DNA of 64,000 bases from the NCBI RefSeq assembly GCF_010730745.1, contig NZ_AP022615.1, forward strand, positions 2,976,001 through 3,040,000, in the 5' to 3' direction. The notes under the pieces are model-generated. The model saw only the letters and a list, made by a program, of their open reading frames with translations. It was not told where the DNA came from and ran no database searches. The translations under genes were made by a program, and so were the position numbers. Origin of the DNA: Mycobacterium heidelbergense. GTDB lineage: Bacteria > Actinomycetota > Actinomycetes > Mycobacteriales > Mycobacteriaceae. This document shows, one piece after another, positions 43,339-52,373 of the stretch. Position 1 is the stretch's first letter, and each line of letters opens with the position of its first letter.

Positions 43339-45734
43339 ACCGGGGACTGGCCGACGCCGAGGTGGCACAGCGGGTCGCCGAAGGCAAGGGCAACGCCGTT
43401 CCGGACCGCGCCACCCGTAGCACCGCGGCGATCGTCCGGGCCAACGTCTTCACCCGCATCAACGCGATCCTGGGCGTGTTGCTGATGATCGTGCTGGCGA
43501 CCGGCTCGGTGATCAACGGGTTGTTCGGCCTGCTCATCGTCGCCAACAGCGTCATCGGCATGGTCCAGGAGATCCGGGCCAAGCAGACGCTGGACAAGCT
43601 GGCGATCGTCGGGCAGGCGAAACCCTTGGTGCGCAGGCAATCCGGAACTCGCACGTTGTTGCCCGGCGAGGTCGTGCTCGACGACATCATCGAGCTCGGC
43701 CCAGGGGACCAGGTCGTCGTCGACGGCGAGATCGTCGAGGGGGAGAACCTAGAGGTCGACGAATCGCTGCTGACCGGCGAGGCCGACCCCATCGCCAAGG
43801 CCCCCGGCGACGCGGTGATGTCGGGAAGCTTCGTCGTCGCGGGCATCGGCGCCTATCGCGCCACCAAGGTCGGCCCGCAGGCCTACGCCGCCCAGCTCGC
43901 CGCGGAGGCCAGCAAGTTCACCCTGGTGAAATCCGAACTGCGGAATGGGATTAACCGAATCCTTCAGTTCGTCACCTACCTGTTGGTGCCGGCCGGCCTG
44001 CTGACGATCTACACGCAGTTGTTCACCACGCACGCGGGGTGGCGGCAGTCCGTGCTGCGGACGGTGGGCGCGCTGGTGCCCATGGTGCCCGAAGGGCTGG
44101 TCCTGCTGACGTCGGTCGCGTTCGCTGTCGGCGTCGTCCGGCTCGGTCAACGCCGATGCCTGGTGCAGGAATTGCCCGCCATCGAGGGGCTGGCGCGCGT
44201 CGACGTGGTGTGCGCGGACAAGACCGGAACCCTGACCGAAAACGGTATGCGGGTTTCCGAGGTCTCCGAAATCGGGGCACGGGCCGCGCCAGCGGAGACG
44301 GTCGCCGACGTGCTGGCCTCGCTGGCGGCGGCCGACGCGCGTCCCAATGCCAGCATGCGGGCGATCGCCGAAACCTATAATCGGCCGCCGGGCTGGACCG
44401 CAACTGCCACAGCACCTTTCAAGTCGGCCACCAAGTGGAGCGGCGTGTCCTACCGCGGTCACGGCGACTGGGTGATCGGTGCGCCCGACGTGCTGCTCGA
44501 TCCGTCGTCGGCGGCCGCCGAGCGCGCCGAGCGGATCGGAGCCCAAGGGCTGCGGGTGCTGCTGTTGGGTCGCGCCGACATGGCCGTGGATCACCCGGAA
44601 GTGCCGGGCCGGGTCACCCCCGTCGCGCTGGTGGTGCTCGAGCAGAAGGTGCGTCCCGACGCCCGCGCAACCCTGGATTATTTTGCTGCCCAGGATGTTT
44701 CGGTCAAGGTGATCTCCGGCGACAATGCGGTGTCGGTCGGTGCCGTCGCGAGCAGGCTCGGCCTGAGTGGCGACACGATGGATGCCCGCCAACTGCCCAC
44801 CGACCCGGCCGAATTGGCCGGCGCGCTGGAGTCCTACACGACCTTCGGCCGGGTGCGGCCCGACCAGAAACGCGCCATCGTGCGCGCCCTGCAATCGCAC
44901 GGCCACAGCGTGGCGATGACCGGCGACGGCGTCAACGATGTGCTCGCACTCAAGGATGCCGACATCGGCGTCGCGATGGGGGCGGGCAGCCCGGCGTCCC
45001 GCGCGGTGGCACAGATCGTCCTGCTGGACAACAGGTTTGCCACGCTGCCGTATGTCGTGGGCGAGGGCCGCCGGGTGATCGGGAACATCGAGCGGGTCGC
45101 CAGCCTGTTCCTCACCAAGACGGTGTACTCGGTGTTGCTGGCGGTGCTCGTCGGCACCGAATGCCTGTTGTCCAAGCCGCTCAAGGTCGACCCCCTGCTG
45201 TATCCGTTCCAGCCGATCCACGTCACCATCGCGGCCTGGTTCACCATCGGGATCCCGTCGTTCATCCTGTCGCTGGCACCCAACAACGAACGCGCCTACC
45301 CGGGCTTTGTGCGCCGAGTGTTGAGTTCCGCGCTGCCGTCCGGGCTCATCGTCGGCACCGCGACCTTCGTCTCCTACCTAGTGGCCTACCACGGCCGTCA
45401 TGCCACGTTTCAGCAGCAGGACCAGGCGTCGACCGCGGCGCTGATCACGCTGCTGGCGACCGCGCTCTGGGTGCTCGCCGTCGCGGCCCGTCCCTACCAG
45501 TGGTGGCGGGTGGCGCTGGTAGTTTTCTCGGCGCTGGCCTACGTGGTGATTTTCAGCGTCCCGCTGGCTCAGCGGAAGTTCCTGCTCGACCCGTCGAATA
45601 TCGTGGTGACATCGGCCGCGCTGGGAATCGGTGTGCTCGGCGCCGCGGCGATCGAGGCGACCTGGTGGATCCGGGCCAGGATGCTGGGCGTGCGGCCAAG
45701 GTTGTGGCGGGAGCCCGGGGGAGCCGCCAAGTAG
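43335..45734 (+). CDS. ctpE: P-type ATPase CtpE (calcium transporter)
   Basis: This protein of 799 residues has the P-type landmarks TGEADPI (dephosphorylation loop), the phosphorylated Asp in VCADKTGTLTENG, and the hinge MTGDGVNDVLALKDADIGVA, with about ten membrane helices. CtpE is a calcium uptake ATPase in mycobacteria. The ATG overlaps the truncated serine hydrolase gene (ATGA), so the deletion upstream kept the translational coupling intact. Confidence 0.93.
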   Translation: MNRGLADAEVAQRVAEGKGNAVPDRATRSTAAIVRANVFTRINAILGVLLMIVLATGSVINGLFGLLIVANSVIGMVQEIRAKQTLDKLAIVGQAKPLVRRQSGTRTLLPGEVVLDDIIELGPGDQVVVDGEIVEGENLEVDESLLTGEADPIAKAPGDAVMSGSFVVAGIGAYRATKVGPQAYAAQLAAEASKFTLVKSELRNGINRILQFVTYLLVPAGLLTIYTQLFTTHAGWRQSVLRTVGALVPMVPEGLVLLTSVAFAVGVVRLGQRRCLVQELPAIEGLARVDVVCADKTGTLTENGMRVSEVSEIGARAAPAETVADVLASLAAADARPNASMRAIAETYNRPPGWTATATAPFKSATKWSGVSYRGHGDWVIGAPDVLLDPSSAAAERAERIGAQGLRVLLLGRADMAVDHPEVPGRVTPVALVVLEQKVRPDARATLDYFAAQDVSVKVISGDNAVSVGAVASRLGLSGDTMDARQLPTDPAELAGALESYTTFGRVRPDQKRAIVRALQSHGHSVAMTGDGVNDVLALKDADIGVAMGAGSPASRAVAQIVLLDNRFATLPYVVGEGRRVIGNIERVASLFLTKTVYSVLLAVLVGTECLLSKPLKVDPLLYPFQPIHVTIAAWFTIGIPSFILSLAPNNERAYPGFVRRVLSSALPSGLIVGTATFVSYLVAYHGRHATFQQQDQASTAALITLLATALWVLAVAARPYQWWRVALVVFSALAYVVIFSVPLAQRKFLLDPSNIVVTSAALGIGVLGAAAIEATWWIRARMLGVRPRLWREPGGAAK

Positions 45735-45768
45735 GATTTCCGGGGATTCTCGGGAAGGGGACGCGAGG

Positions 45769-45846
45769 GTGGGCACGTACTCCGACACCATCCACAGGGT
45801 GCAAGAGGCCGCGGGATCCGCGGCAGCGGACGACAAGCGGAACTGA
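45769..45846 (+). pseudogene. Remnant of Rv0909-type antitoxin (MT0933-like)
   Basis: Twenty-five codons (GTYSDTIHRVQEAAGSAAAD, ending DKRN) match the C-terminal part of the small antitoxin encoded before Rv0910 in M. tuberculosis. The N-terminal 35 or so residues are absent. The preceding sequence starts GGATTTCC..., like the beginning of the gene in another frame. A deletion with frameshift is the simplest reading. A GTG at 45769 could still start a peptide. Confidence 0.6.
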
Positions 45847-45850
45847 GCGC

Positions 45851-46321
45851 ATGGCGAAGCTATCGGGATCTATCGACGTACCGCTGGCCCCCGAGGTGGC
45901 CTGGCAGCATGCCTCGGACCTGTCCCGGTACAAGGATTGGCTGACCATCCACCGGGTGTGGCGCAGCCAGCTGCCCGACGACATCGAAAAGGGCACGGTC
46001 GTCGAGTCGATCGTCGAGGTCAAGGGCATGTACAACCGGATCAGGTGGACGGTCGTGCGCTACAAGCCGCCGGAAGGCATGACGCTCAACGGCGACGGCG
46101 TCGGCGGCGTCAAGGTCAAGCTGATGGCGAAGGTTCAGCCCAAAAACGACGGCTCCGTCGTCAGCTTCGACGTGCATCTCGGCGGCCCGGCGCTGTTCGG
46201 GCCGATCGGCATGATCGTCGCCGCCGCGTTGCGCGGCGACATCAAGGAATCGTTGCAGAACTTCGTCACGGTGTTCACCCGGCCCGACCCGCGCATGAAC
46301 GGGGATCGTGGCGGCCGCTGA
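45851..46321 (+). CDS. SRPBCC-family protein, Rv0910-type putative toxin
   Basis: This protein of 156 residues has the START-like fold (IDVPLAPEVAWQHASDLSRY; MTLNGDGVGGVKVKLMAKV; the final helix GDIKESLQNFVTVFTR). The orthologue Rv0910 is listed as toxin of a toxin-antitoxin pair with Rv0909. Here the toxin frame is intact while the antitoxin is a fragment, which argues that it is harmless in this strain or that its toxin role is weak. It starts 4 bp after the remnant. Confidence 0.8.
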   Translation: MAKLSGSIDVPLAPEVAWQHASDLSRYKDWLTIHRVWRSQLPDDIEKGTVVESIVEVKGMYNRIRWTVVRYKPPEGMTLNGDGVGGVKVKLMAKVQPKNDGSVVSFDVHLGGPALFGPIGMIVAAALRGDIKESLQNFVTVFTRPDPRMNGDRGGR

Positions 46322-46345
46322 CCGATTCGGCCGATGAGTTTTCCG

Positions 46346-46481
46346 GCTGGCGGCGCCGAGTCTGCGCTGGCGGCATCGAGCCTGCGTTCAGGGCTGGTTT
46401 TTCGCCTCGGGCGCCGCAACCACCGCAGTCTCGATGCCCCAGCCAACAGCGGCCCGACGAACCTCCAGCGAGACCGCCAGC
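46346..46481. mobile_element. MITE-like element, family A, inverted copy (A4)
   Basis: On the minus strand this copy carries the left terminal arm (CTGGCGGTCTCGC), GTTCGTCGGG and the inner inverted repeat (CGAGACTGCGGTGG; CCAGCGCAGACTCGGCG). The other terminal arm is missing. It lies between the Rv0910-like gene and a membrane protein gene. Confidence 0.65.
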
Positions 46482-46548
46482 GGTCTCGCCACGCTAGCGC
46501 GACGTTCGGTCACACGGGCCCACGGCTACGTCGGCTAATCTCGCAACC

Positions 46549-46983
46549 ATGACTCGGCGGCTGCGCCCTGGGTGGCTGGTGGCGTTTTTCGCCCTGCTCA
46601 TTTCGGCCAGCGCCTGGATGCCGTGGCTGACGACGGCGGTCAACGGCGGGGGCTGGGCCAACGCCATCGGCGGCACCCACGGCAACCTGGTGCTACCGCG
46701 GGGGTTCGGTGCGGGCCAGCTGATCGTGCTGCTGTCGTCGACGCTGCTGGTGGCCGGCGCGATGGTGGGCCGTGGCCTGTCGGTCAAGCTGGCTTCGATT
46801 GCCGCGCTGGTCATTTCGCTGCTCATCGTGGGGCTGACGGTGTGGTACTACAAGCTCAACGTCAACCCGCCGGTGTCGGCGGAATACGGGCTCTACGTCG
46901 GCGCGGTCGGCGCCGTGGGTGCGGTGGCATGCTCGGCTACGGCGGTGATTGTCGCGGCGGCTTCCGGCCGATTCAGCCGGTGA
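46549..46983 (+). CDS. Four-helix membrane protein (Rv0912-like)
   Basis: This protein of 144 residues has four likely membrane helices (WLVAFFALLISASAWMPWLT, LIVLLSSTLLVAGAMVGRGL, LASIAALVISLLIVGLTVWY, VGAVGAVGAVACSATAVIVA). No enzymatic motif is seen. Size and place suggest the Rv0912 orthologue. Its end overlaps the converging VOC gene by 11 bp. Confidence 0.78.
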   Translation: MTRRLRPGWLVAFFALLISASAWMPWLTTAVNGGGWANAIGGTHGNLVLPRGFGAGQLIVLLSSTLLVAGAMVGRGLSVKLASIAALVISLLIVGLTVWYYKLNVNPPVSAEYGLYVGAVGAVGAVACSATAVIVAAASGRFSR

Positions 46984-47494
46984 GGTCCGATGCCGGCGGG
47001 AATTCGTGCTTCCCCGAGTTGGCGCTGTCCTCGGGTTCGTTGACGCCGAACACGAAGGGCGCGAACACGACCTCGCGGCCGTCGGGGTCGCGATAGGTGA
47101 CCGAACCCGCCGCTTCCCAATACGGGTGCTGCTCGATGGCCGCCATCCCCGCCGCCCGAAGGCGCGCGATCGCGGCGTGCTGCGCCTGCTCGTCGGGGAA
47201 GTACAGGCACAGCTGTTCGTGGTGGTCCACGGCGACGGGATCGACCGACTCGACGATTTCCAGTGTCAGGTTCCAGCTGGGCAGGCCGAATATGGCACCG
47301 TTGCTGCCGTAGCTGGCCTCGAACGTTTCGTAGAGCGGCAGCCCCACCAGGTCGCGGTAAAACCGCACGGTTTCTTCGAAGTTCGACGAGCGGCGGGCGA
47401 AGCGTATGGCGCCGATCGACGCCAACCTCGGGGGCCAGTGCGTTGTCCGGCGGTGGGGTTCGGGCCACATCGTCACGCCTGGCGAGGCATCCAT
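46973..47494 (-). CDS. VOC/glyoxalase-fold protein
   Basis: This protein of about 173 residues has a single VOC domain: SIGAIRFARRSSNFEETVRF, LYETFEASYGSNGAIFGLPS and VTYRDPDGREVVFAPFVFG. The function is not predictable. The start is uncertain: ATG 47494 is used, with another ATG eight codons later and the frame open upstream. Confidence 0.75.
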   Translation of the reverse strand: MDASPGVTMWPEPHRRTTHWPPRLASIGAIRFARRSSNFEETVRFYRDLVGLPLYETFEASYGSNGAIFGLPSWNLTLEIVESVDPVAVDHHEQLCLYFPDEQAQHAAIARLRAAGMAAIEQHPYWEAAGSVTYRDPDGREVVFAPFVFGVNEPEDSANSGKHEFPPASDLTG

Positions 47495-47742
47495 ACGCGG
47501 CACGCTACTCGGGGAGGGCGCACCCATTTCGGCCGTATCCGGCCGCCGAGGGGCATGAAGGAGGCGGCCCCGTCGGCTCTCGGGCTGAACCGACGGGACC
47601 TGGTGGGCGCCTCGGCCGGCCGACGCATCCCACCTCTTTTGCAACATTGCCGCCGGGGGCGGTCGACAAACATGCTGACTCGGCCTTCGCGGTCGACGTT
47701 AAGGGCCGGCGCTGACCTACGTGAACTCGCCTTTTGCGCTGT

Positions 47743-47922
47743 TCAGGGCTCGCCGAACCGTTTGGCGGCGCCCTCGACAAGCTCGGTCGGCTCGGGTCCA
47801 TGTCTCGCCGCGGCCACGATCGTCGGGTCGTGGCGGCTGTCCGGAAAACGTGCAGCGATAGCCGCTGTCGGCCAACAGGTTTCGTGGCCCCGCCGAGTGT
47901 GGTCAGCTTCCGGCGCGCGCAC
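47743..47922 (-). CDS. Possible small protein (59 residues)
   Basis: A GTG-initiated frame encodes RRGHETCWPTAAIAARFPDS and ends LVEGAAKRFGEP. The amino-acid composition looks protein-like, but there is no clear ribosome site and no recognised family, so it may be a gene remnant. The rest of the 47,495-48,062 gap shows only an 8-bp inverted repeat (CCCGTCGG near 47568). Confidence 0.3.
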   Translation of the reverse strand: MRAPEADHTRRGHETCWPTAAIAARFPDSRHDPTIVAAARHGPEPTELVEGAAKRFGEP

Positions 47923-48062
47923 TTGCGCTGAAACCGGTGCGTTGCGACACGGTCACGGATGCGTACCTATCCGCAGATCACTAGTCACATTAGCCACGTG
48001 AATCACTATCGTCACATAAGCCAACTGCAGACGTCAATGCGACGGCCTGCTCCTGGAAGGGT

Positions 48063-49574
48063 GTGACATTGACGGCGATTTTTCGAGTCCTGTCGCTATC
48101 GGTGGCGTCGATGACCGCCATCGGTTTTTTTGTTGCGATAGGCCCCGCGCCATCGGCGAACGCCACGCCTTGCGGCGCCCCCGAAGCGAACGTGGAACCT
48201 CCGGCCGCCCCCCCGCCGATGCCGGCGCCCCAACCGGTCGTCCAGCCACCGACTGGGCGCAGGCCCTCCCACACGAATGACCAGGCGCCATTGCCCAAGT
48301 TGGGTCCGCTGATCTCTTCCCTAATCAGGCCGGGCGCGGGGGCCCAGCGATACTCCGCACCGATACAACCTCAGGCGGGGGTGGTTCCACCGCCCGGGCC
48401 GAACCCTCCCGCGCCGGGCTTCCCGCAGTCGCCGAACGCCACCCAGTTGCAGCCGGATGCGGCGCCCGTTCATCCGCAGCCGGCACCACAGCCGGCAGCG
48501 CAACCGGCACCACCGCCTCCCGACTCGATCGCGGGGGCACCGACATCGCTCGTTGACTGGGTGACCGGACCGAACGGCCCGAATAAGACCCTGCAACGTT
48601 TCGGCATCTCCGGGACCGACCTCGGAATCGCCTGGGACAACGGCGATCCCGCCAACCATCAGATCCTCATGGCCTTTGGTGACACATTCGGCTACTGCAA
48701 GGTCCACGGTCAAGAATGGCGATACAACGTCTTGTTCCGCAGTTCCGATCATGACTTGTCGCACGGAATCCACGTGGCCGACGGGGTGCCCAACGACAAG
48801 TACTCGGGCTCGCCGGTGTGGACGAACGGCCTGTCCAAACAGGTCGTCAACACCATTCACAAGGCGTCGCACGAGACGGGAATCATTCCGACCGCCGCGA
48901 TCTCCCTCGGCAGAACCCAGTACATGAGCTACATGTCCATCAGGCAGTGGGGTCGCGACGGCGAATGGTCGACGAACTACTCGGCGATCGCCAGGTCCAA
49001 CGACAACGGCCAGAACTGGGGGATCTTCCCCACCAGCATCCGCACGGCTTCGGCGGACGCCATCCCGGGAGCCGGGTTCACGCCGGGGAACGAAAATTTC
49101 CAAATGGGCGCGTTCATGAAGGGTAACGACGGCTACATCTACCAGTTCGGAACTCCATCCGGGCGCGGCGGCGCGGCGTTCCTGTCGCGAGTTACCCCGA
49201 ACCAGCTGCCGGACCTGTCCAAGTACCAGTACTGGAACGGCGACGACGGCGGGCGGTGGGTCCCGGCCAATCCGGGGGCGGCGACGCCGATTTTCCCGGG
49301 CCCCGTCGGCGAAATGTCGGCCCAGTACAACAACTATCTGAAGCAATACCTGGTGCTGTACACCAACGGTGGCAGCAACGACGTCGTGGCCAGGACTGCG
49401 CCGACCCCGCAAGGACCGTGGAGCCCGGAGCAACCGCTCGTGTCGTCGTTCCAGATGCCCGGCGGCATCTACGCGCCGATGATCCATCCCTGGTCGTCGG
49501 GTCGCGACCTGTACTTCAACCTGTCGCTGTGGTCGGCCTACGACGTGATGCTGATGCACACCGTGCTGCCGTAG
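48063..49574 (+). CDS. Secreted DUF4185 protein, probable endo-D-arabinanase type
   Basis: This protein of 503 residues has a signal peptide (VASMTAIGFFVAIGPAPSAN ATP), a long Pro/Ala/Gln-rich linker (about residues 40-165) and a DUF4185 beta-propeller-like domain (GTDLGIAWDNGDPANHQILM; SSDHDLSHGIHVADG; QYNNYLKQYLVLYTNGGSND). DUF4185 proteins include GH183 endo-D-arabinanases that cut mycobacterial arabinogalactan, so a cell wall remodelling role is likely. GTG 48063 is the start. Confidence 0.83.
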   Translation: MTLTAIFRVLSLSVASMTAIGFFVAIGPAPSANATPCGAPEANVEPPAAPPPMPAPQPVVQPPTGRRPSHTNDQAPLPKLGPLISSLIRPGAGAQRYSAPIQPQAGVVPPPGPNPPAPGFPQSPNATQLQPDAAPVHPQPAPQPAAQPAPPPPDSIAGAPTSLVDWVTGPNGPNKTLQRFGISGTDLGIAWDNGDPANHQILMAFGDTFGYCKVHGQEWRYNVLFRSSDHDLSHGIHVADGVPNDKYSGSPVWTNGLSKQVVNTIHKASHETGIIPTAAISLGRTQYMSYMSIRQWGRDGEWSTNYSAIARSNDNGQNWGIFPTSIRTASADAIPGAGFTPGNENFQMGAFMKGNDGYIYQFGTPSGRGGAAFLSRVTPNQLPDLSKYQYWNGDDGGRWVPANPGAATPIFPGPVGEMSAQYNNYLKQYLVLYTNGGSNDVVARTAPTPQGPWSPEQPLVSSFQMPGGIYAPMIHPWSSGRDLYFNLSLWSAYDVMLMHTVLP

Positions 49575-49818
49575 TCGTGCTCCGGGGGTACCTCAAGGAC
49601 CGCCAGCTGCCTCGGCGCGACGGACTTGACCAACCCGCTACTGGGCACCCCGACCGACATGCCTCGTACGCGGTTCGTATCCCTCGGTGCAGGATTTCGT
49701 CTCCGGCTTTCCTTCCCGCCCCACCTCACGGTGATGTAGTTGCCTTAGCTAAGAGTTAATCACCTTCTCCTGCAAGAGGACTCACGCCTCCTAGCGAATG
49801 CCTATGTTGGGCGTACAC

Positions 49819-49856
49819 GGCGGTTGGTCCCCTTCTTGGGAAGGGGACCAACCGCC
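49819..49856. terminator. Strong bidirectional terminator hairpin
   Basis: The exact 16-bp arms GGCGGTTGGTCCCCTT (49819-49834) and complement (49841-49856) surround a 6-nt loop. It stands between the converging DUF4185 gene and the small hydrophobic gene. The remaining 49,575-49,895 stretch shows no gene. Confidence 0.8.
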
Positions 49857-49895
49857 ATCGGTGGTCACCGGCTCGCATCGGCGACCATCACGGAT

Positions 49896-50234
49896 TCAGA
49901 GCAACTTGAGGAGCGCTGCGATCAATGACCCAACATTGCTTGCCAACGCTCCGGCGAAGTTACCCAACATCGACGGGAGATTCGATAGCACTGACGGAAT
50001 GCTTTGCAACAACTGCGTCAATCCAGCGCTAATGTCGCCGATGACAGGACTCAGGGATGGCCAGCCATTGATCAGCTGATTCGTGAGCCCCTGGAATGCA
50101 GTCGCGAGACTGCCGCCACTCATGATATTGACCGCACCAGGAACGACGATTTGATTGGCGAGACCAGGCGCGAGCGTGTTCAACAAACCGTTGAGCAGGC
50201 CGAAGGAGCTGAACAAACCATCGCTACCCTTCAA
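49896..50234 (-). CDS. Small hydrophobic protein of unknown family
   Basis: This protein of 112 residues, starting at TTG, is rich in Leu, Gly, Ser and Asn (GLLNGLLNTLAPGLANQIVV; NGWPSLSPVIGDISAGLTQL; NLPSMLGNFAGALASNVGSL). It looks like a surface-associated amphipathic protein or the C-terminal end of a longer secreted mycobacterial protein. No start better than TTG is seen. The base composition is less GC-rich than the core genes around it. Confidence 0.45.
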   Translation of the reverse strand: MKGSDGLFSSFGLLNGLLNTLAPGLANQIVVPGAVNIMSGGSLATAFQGLTNQLINGWPSLSPVIGDISAGLTQLLQSIPSVLSNLPSMLGNFAGALASNVGSLIAALLKLL

Positions 50235-50653
50235 GGGTACCTATATTGCGTTGGTAATCGGGCCGATAGCTCGTGTTGATGATCAAGTCGGATCCAGTTC
50301 CTCAGTCCACGGACGCCGCCGATGTGCCTGAGGTAGAAGATGGGGTATCGCAGTCAATGACTTGGGTTTTGCCACGCCGCCTCTGGGGCGGTAACGCCAT
50401 AAGCCTTGAGTTCCATAACTGCGGGGTTTCGCGGGGTCGTCCGTCGTCGGCGCATTTGAAGTCGACTGTCGCCCACTCTGCCGGCACGAATCCTTCATGC
50501 GCGAGCCTCAGGGGTTAGTAGCGGTAGCCCGCGACTCGGCTAACAACCATCGTTCGACACACGGCCCTGGCGCAGCTCGGCGGCGTGGCATCCGCAGACT
50601 TGTCGGCGGTCGCTGGGAAGATGGGCGCGCCGCGAACGCGGGAAGGAGGCGCT
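50235..50653. other. Gap without a convincing gene
   Basis: Short frames exist on both strands but show no family features. The right end carries the ribosome site GGAAGGAGG used by the next gene. Confidence 0.35.
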
Positions 50654-51316
50654 ATGTCATCGCTGTACGCGTGCGAGCCAGTTGGCGCCGCGTGGCTGCC
50701 ATGCGGCGGCGACCTAGATCGATGCGTCGGCACGATGGCCCGCTGGCTGCACGACAACGGCAAGAACTACGACCGCCGTGCCCTCGTGCTGCCGTACAAG
50801 GGTGACCTGAACTGGGGCGGCAAGCACCCACAGTCGTATGTGGCCAACAAGAACGTTGGGAGCCGCAAGGGCAAGCACGGCGAATCGGGCGGCCCGGTGT
50901 TGGCTTTCGTGCCCGACCTCGAAATCCTTGAGCGGGCGATTCGGCTGGCTGACAGACAGGTGATCGGCGTTGTTGAACATGCGCCGGGGCACATGGAGGG
51001 TTGGGCTGCCGCGACGAAGGCGCTCAATTTCGTTACGCGAGAACGTCACCCCGGCGTACCTGCCGAAATTCACGAAACTCTGAACGATTTGGAGCGGGCC
51101 GGATACAACGGTTACCACCGCGACCGAGAGCCATTCTTCGCACACGGCTACTTTGGTCCAATCGACAAACTGATGGAAGCGGGCTACACCTACGAGTTTG
51201 TCGCGAGTTACCTTCTGGCGCTGGGATCTTTCGCCAGTCGGGTTGGCGAACACCTCAAGAGGATCTACGTACCGCGCGAGAAAAGGCGAAAGATCAGCAA
51301 GCGATACGGCGGATGA
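50654..51316 (+). CDS. Unrecognised 220-residue protein in accessory block
   Basis: ATG 50654 is well supported by GGAAGGAGG 4 bp upstream. The protein is soluble and Lys/Gly/Tyr-rich, with YACEPVGAAWLPCGGDLDRC, ALVLPYKGDLNWGGKHPQSY, VLAFVPDLEILERAIRLADR and a basic C-terminal tail (RIYVPREKRRKISKRY). No catalytic motif is recognised. The VPDLEILERAIRLADRQVIG segment looks like a Rossmann-type strand-helix. Its setting beside a toxin-antitoxin pair suggests horizontal acquisition. Confidence 0.7.
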   Translation: MSSLYACEPVGAAWLPCGGDLDRCVGTMARWLHDNGKNYDRRALVLPYKGDLNWGGKHPQSYVANKNVGSRKGKHGESGGPVLAFVPDLEILERAIRLADRQVIGVVEHAPGHMEGWAAATKALNFVTRERHPGVPAEIHETLNDLERAGYNGYHRDREPFFAHGYFGPIDKLMEAGYTYEFVASYLLALGSFASRVGEHLKRIYVPREKRRKISKRYGG

Positions 51317-51660
51317 TGAGCCCTAGGCTAAAAGTGCAACGTCACCAAAGTACTTGACGACCACCTAAATACACAATACGCAGGCCGCATGACGTGGACG
51401 ACGCCGATTCGTATCGCTCCAGCGCTGGCGCGCATGGTGGTAAGCGCTACGGAGGTGATCAATTATTCATAGATAAATCGCAATTATTATGCGAGATATG
51501 CTGTGGAACAGCATATCTCGGAGCAGCACCGGTGCGTCGGTGTTTGGCGTCGTGCTCGCGCAGCGCGCCGCTACGCCGTTGGACCTCATGTACTTACATT
51601 CGGCGCCGGCAGGGTGCCGTGCTGTTCGGCGAGTACGTCGTAGGGTACGAGGCGGTGGTG
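51317..51660. other. Gene-poor stretch with a perfect 13-bp palindrome
   Basis: No gene is seen. The sequence is AT-rich for this genome around 51,450-51,490. At 51492-51520 the arms CGAGATATGCTGT and ACAGCATATCTCG flank a 3-nt centre. The 9-mer AGATATGCT from this palindrome also occurs at 53115, in the promoter region of the antitoxin gene. Confidence 0.6.
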
Positions 51661-52373
51661 TCAGGGGGCGAGTGCTTCTTTCTTGCACTCATTGCATTCG
51701 CTGGAAGCCACTGTGGTGATGCTGATTTGGCGTCGGCGTAGCTGTACCTGTAGTCGTGGAAGGATTCGTGGATCGTCGAGCGCGATGTCTTGTTGATGGC
51801 CGCCACCGTCGCGCGCGACTTCGACGTCGGCGTCGCAGTCCCATAGTGCGAGTGCCTCGCCGCCGTTGTAGCCCGATCGGTAATGAATGCCGGTGATTTC
51901 AGGTCCAGCGGGGTGGTCCTCGTAGATGGCGCGGGCCCACTGCTGCGTTAATGAGCGGGCTTCGTTGCCGTCGCCGAGAGCCGGCAGCGCGCCGATCGCC
52001 ATGGCCGCGCCTTTTGCTGCAAGGTTGAACATCGCCAGGGGGGTGGTGGGGGCGATGATGGCAACCCGGTAGTTGGGGCAGATCGAGGCGATGCCCGCGT
52101 CGCCGAATACTTCGCATGCCGAAGTTGCCAAGTCCTCGCCGACGTAGAGGACTCGTCGGCCCGTCGAGTCAACGGCCGGAGGGTCTGCGGGCAGGTGGTG
52201 GTCGAACCGCGCCGTTGGCCCGTATCGCCGGAAGGTAACACCGTCGGGTGTGTACTTGCCCTGGTGATAGACGCGACACCACCACCAGCGTTCTGAGGCG
52301 GCCGGTGGGTTCCACGCCAGACTCGTTTCGCTTTAGGCAGCGGGTGTGAGGGTAGGCCGAGCTTTCTTACCAT
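51661..52373 (-). pseudogene. RES-domain toxin, probably frameshifted near the N-terminus
   Basis: An open frame from 52332 to 51661 encodes a RES domain: CRVYHQGKYTPDGVTFRRYG, RRVLYVGEDLATSACEVFGD and GIHYRSGYNGGEALALWD, with the Arg, Glu and Ser that name the family. RES toxins degrade NAD+. This frame has no ATG, GTG or TTG before residue 67; a CTG lies at 52320. The expected start ATG at 52373, overlapping the antitoxin stop, is in another frame (VRKLGLPSHPLPKAK). A single-base shift near 52,320-52,340, or a CTG start, must be assumed. Confidence 0.7.

Noticed and set aside
49896..50234. The small hydrophobic protein considered as a phage holin
   Set aside because: It lacks the compact charged tail and helix layout of holins and no lysin or phage gene is nearby.
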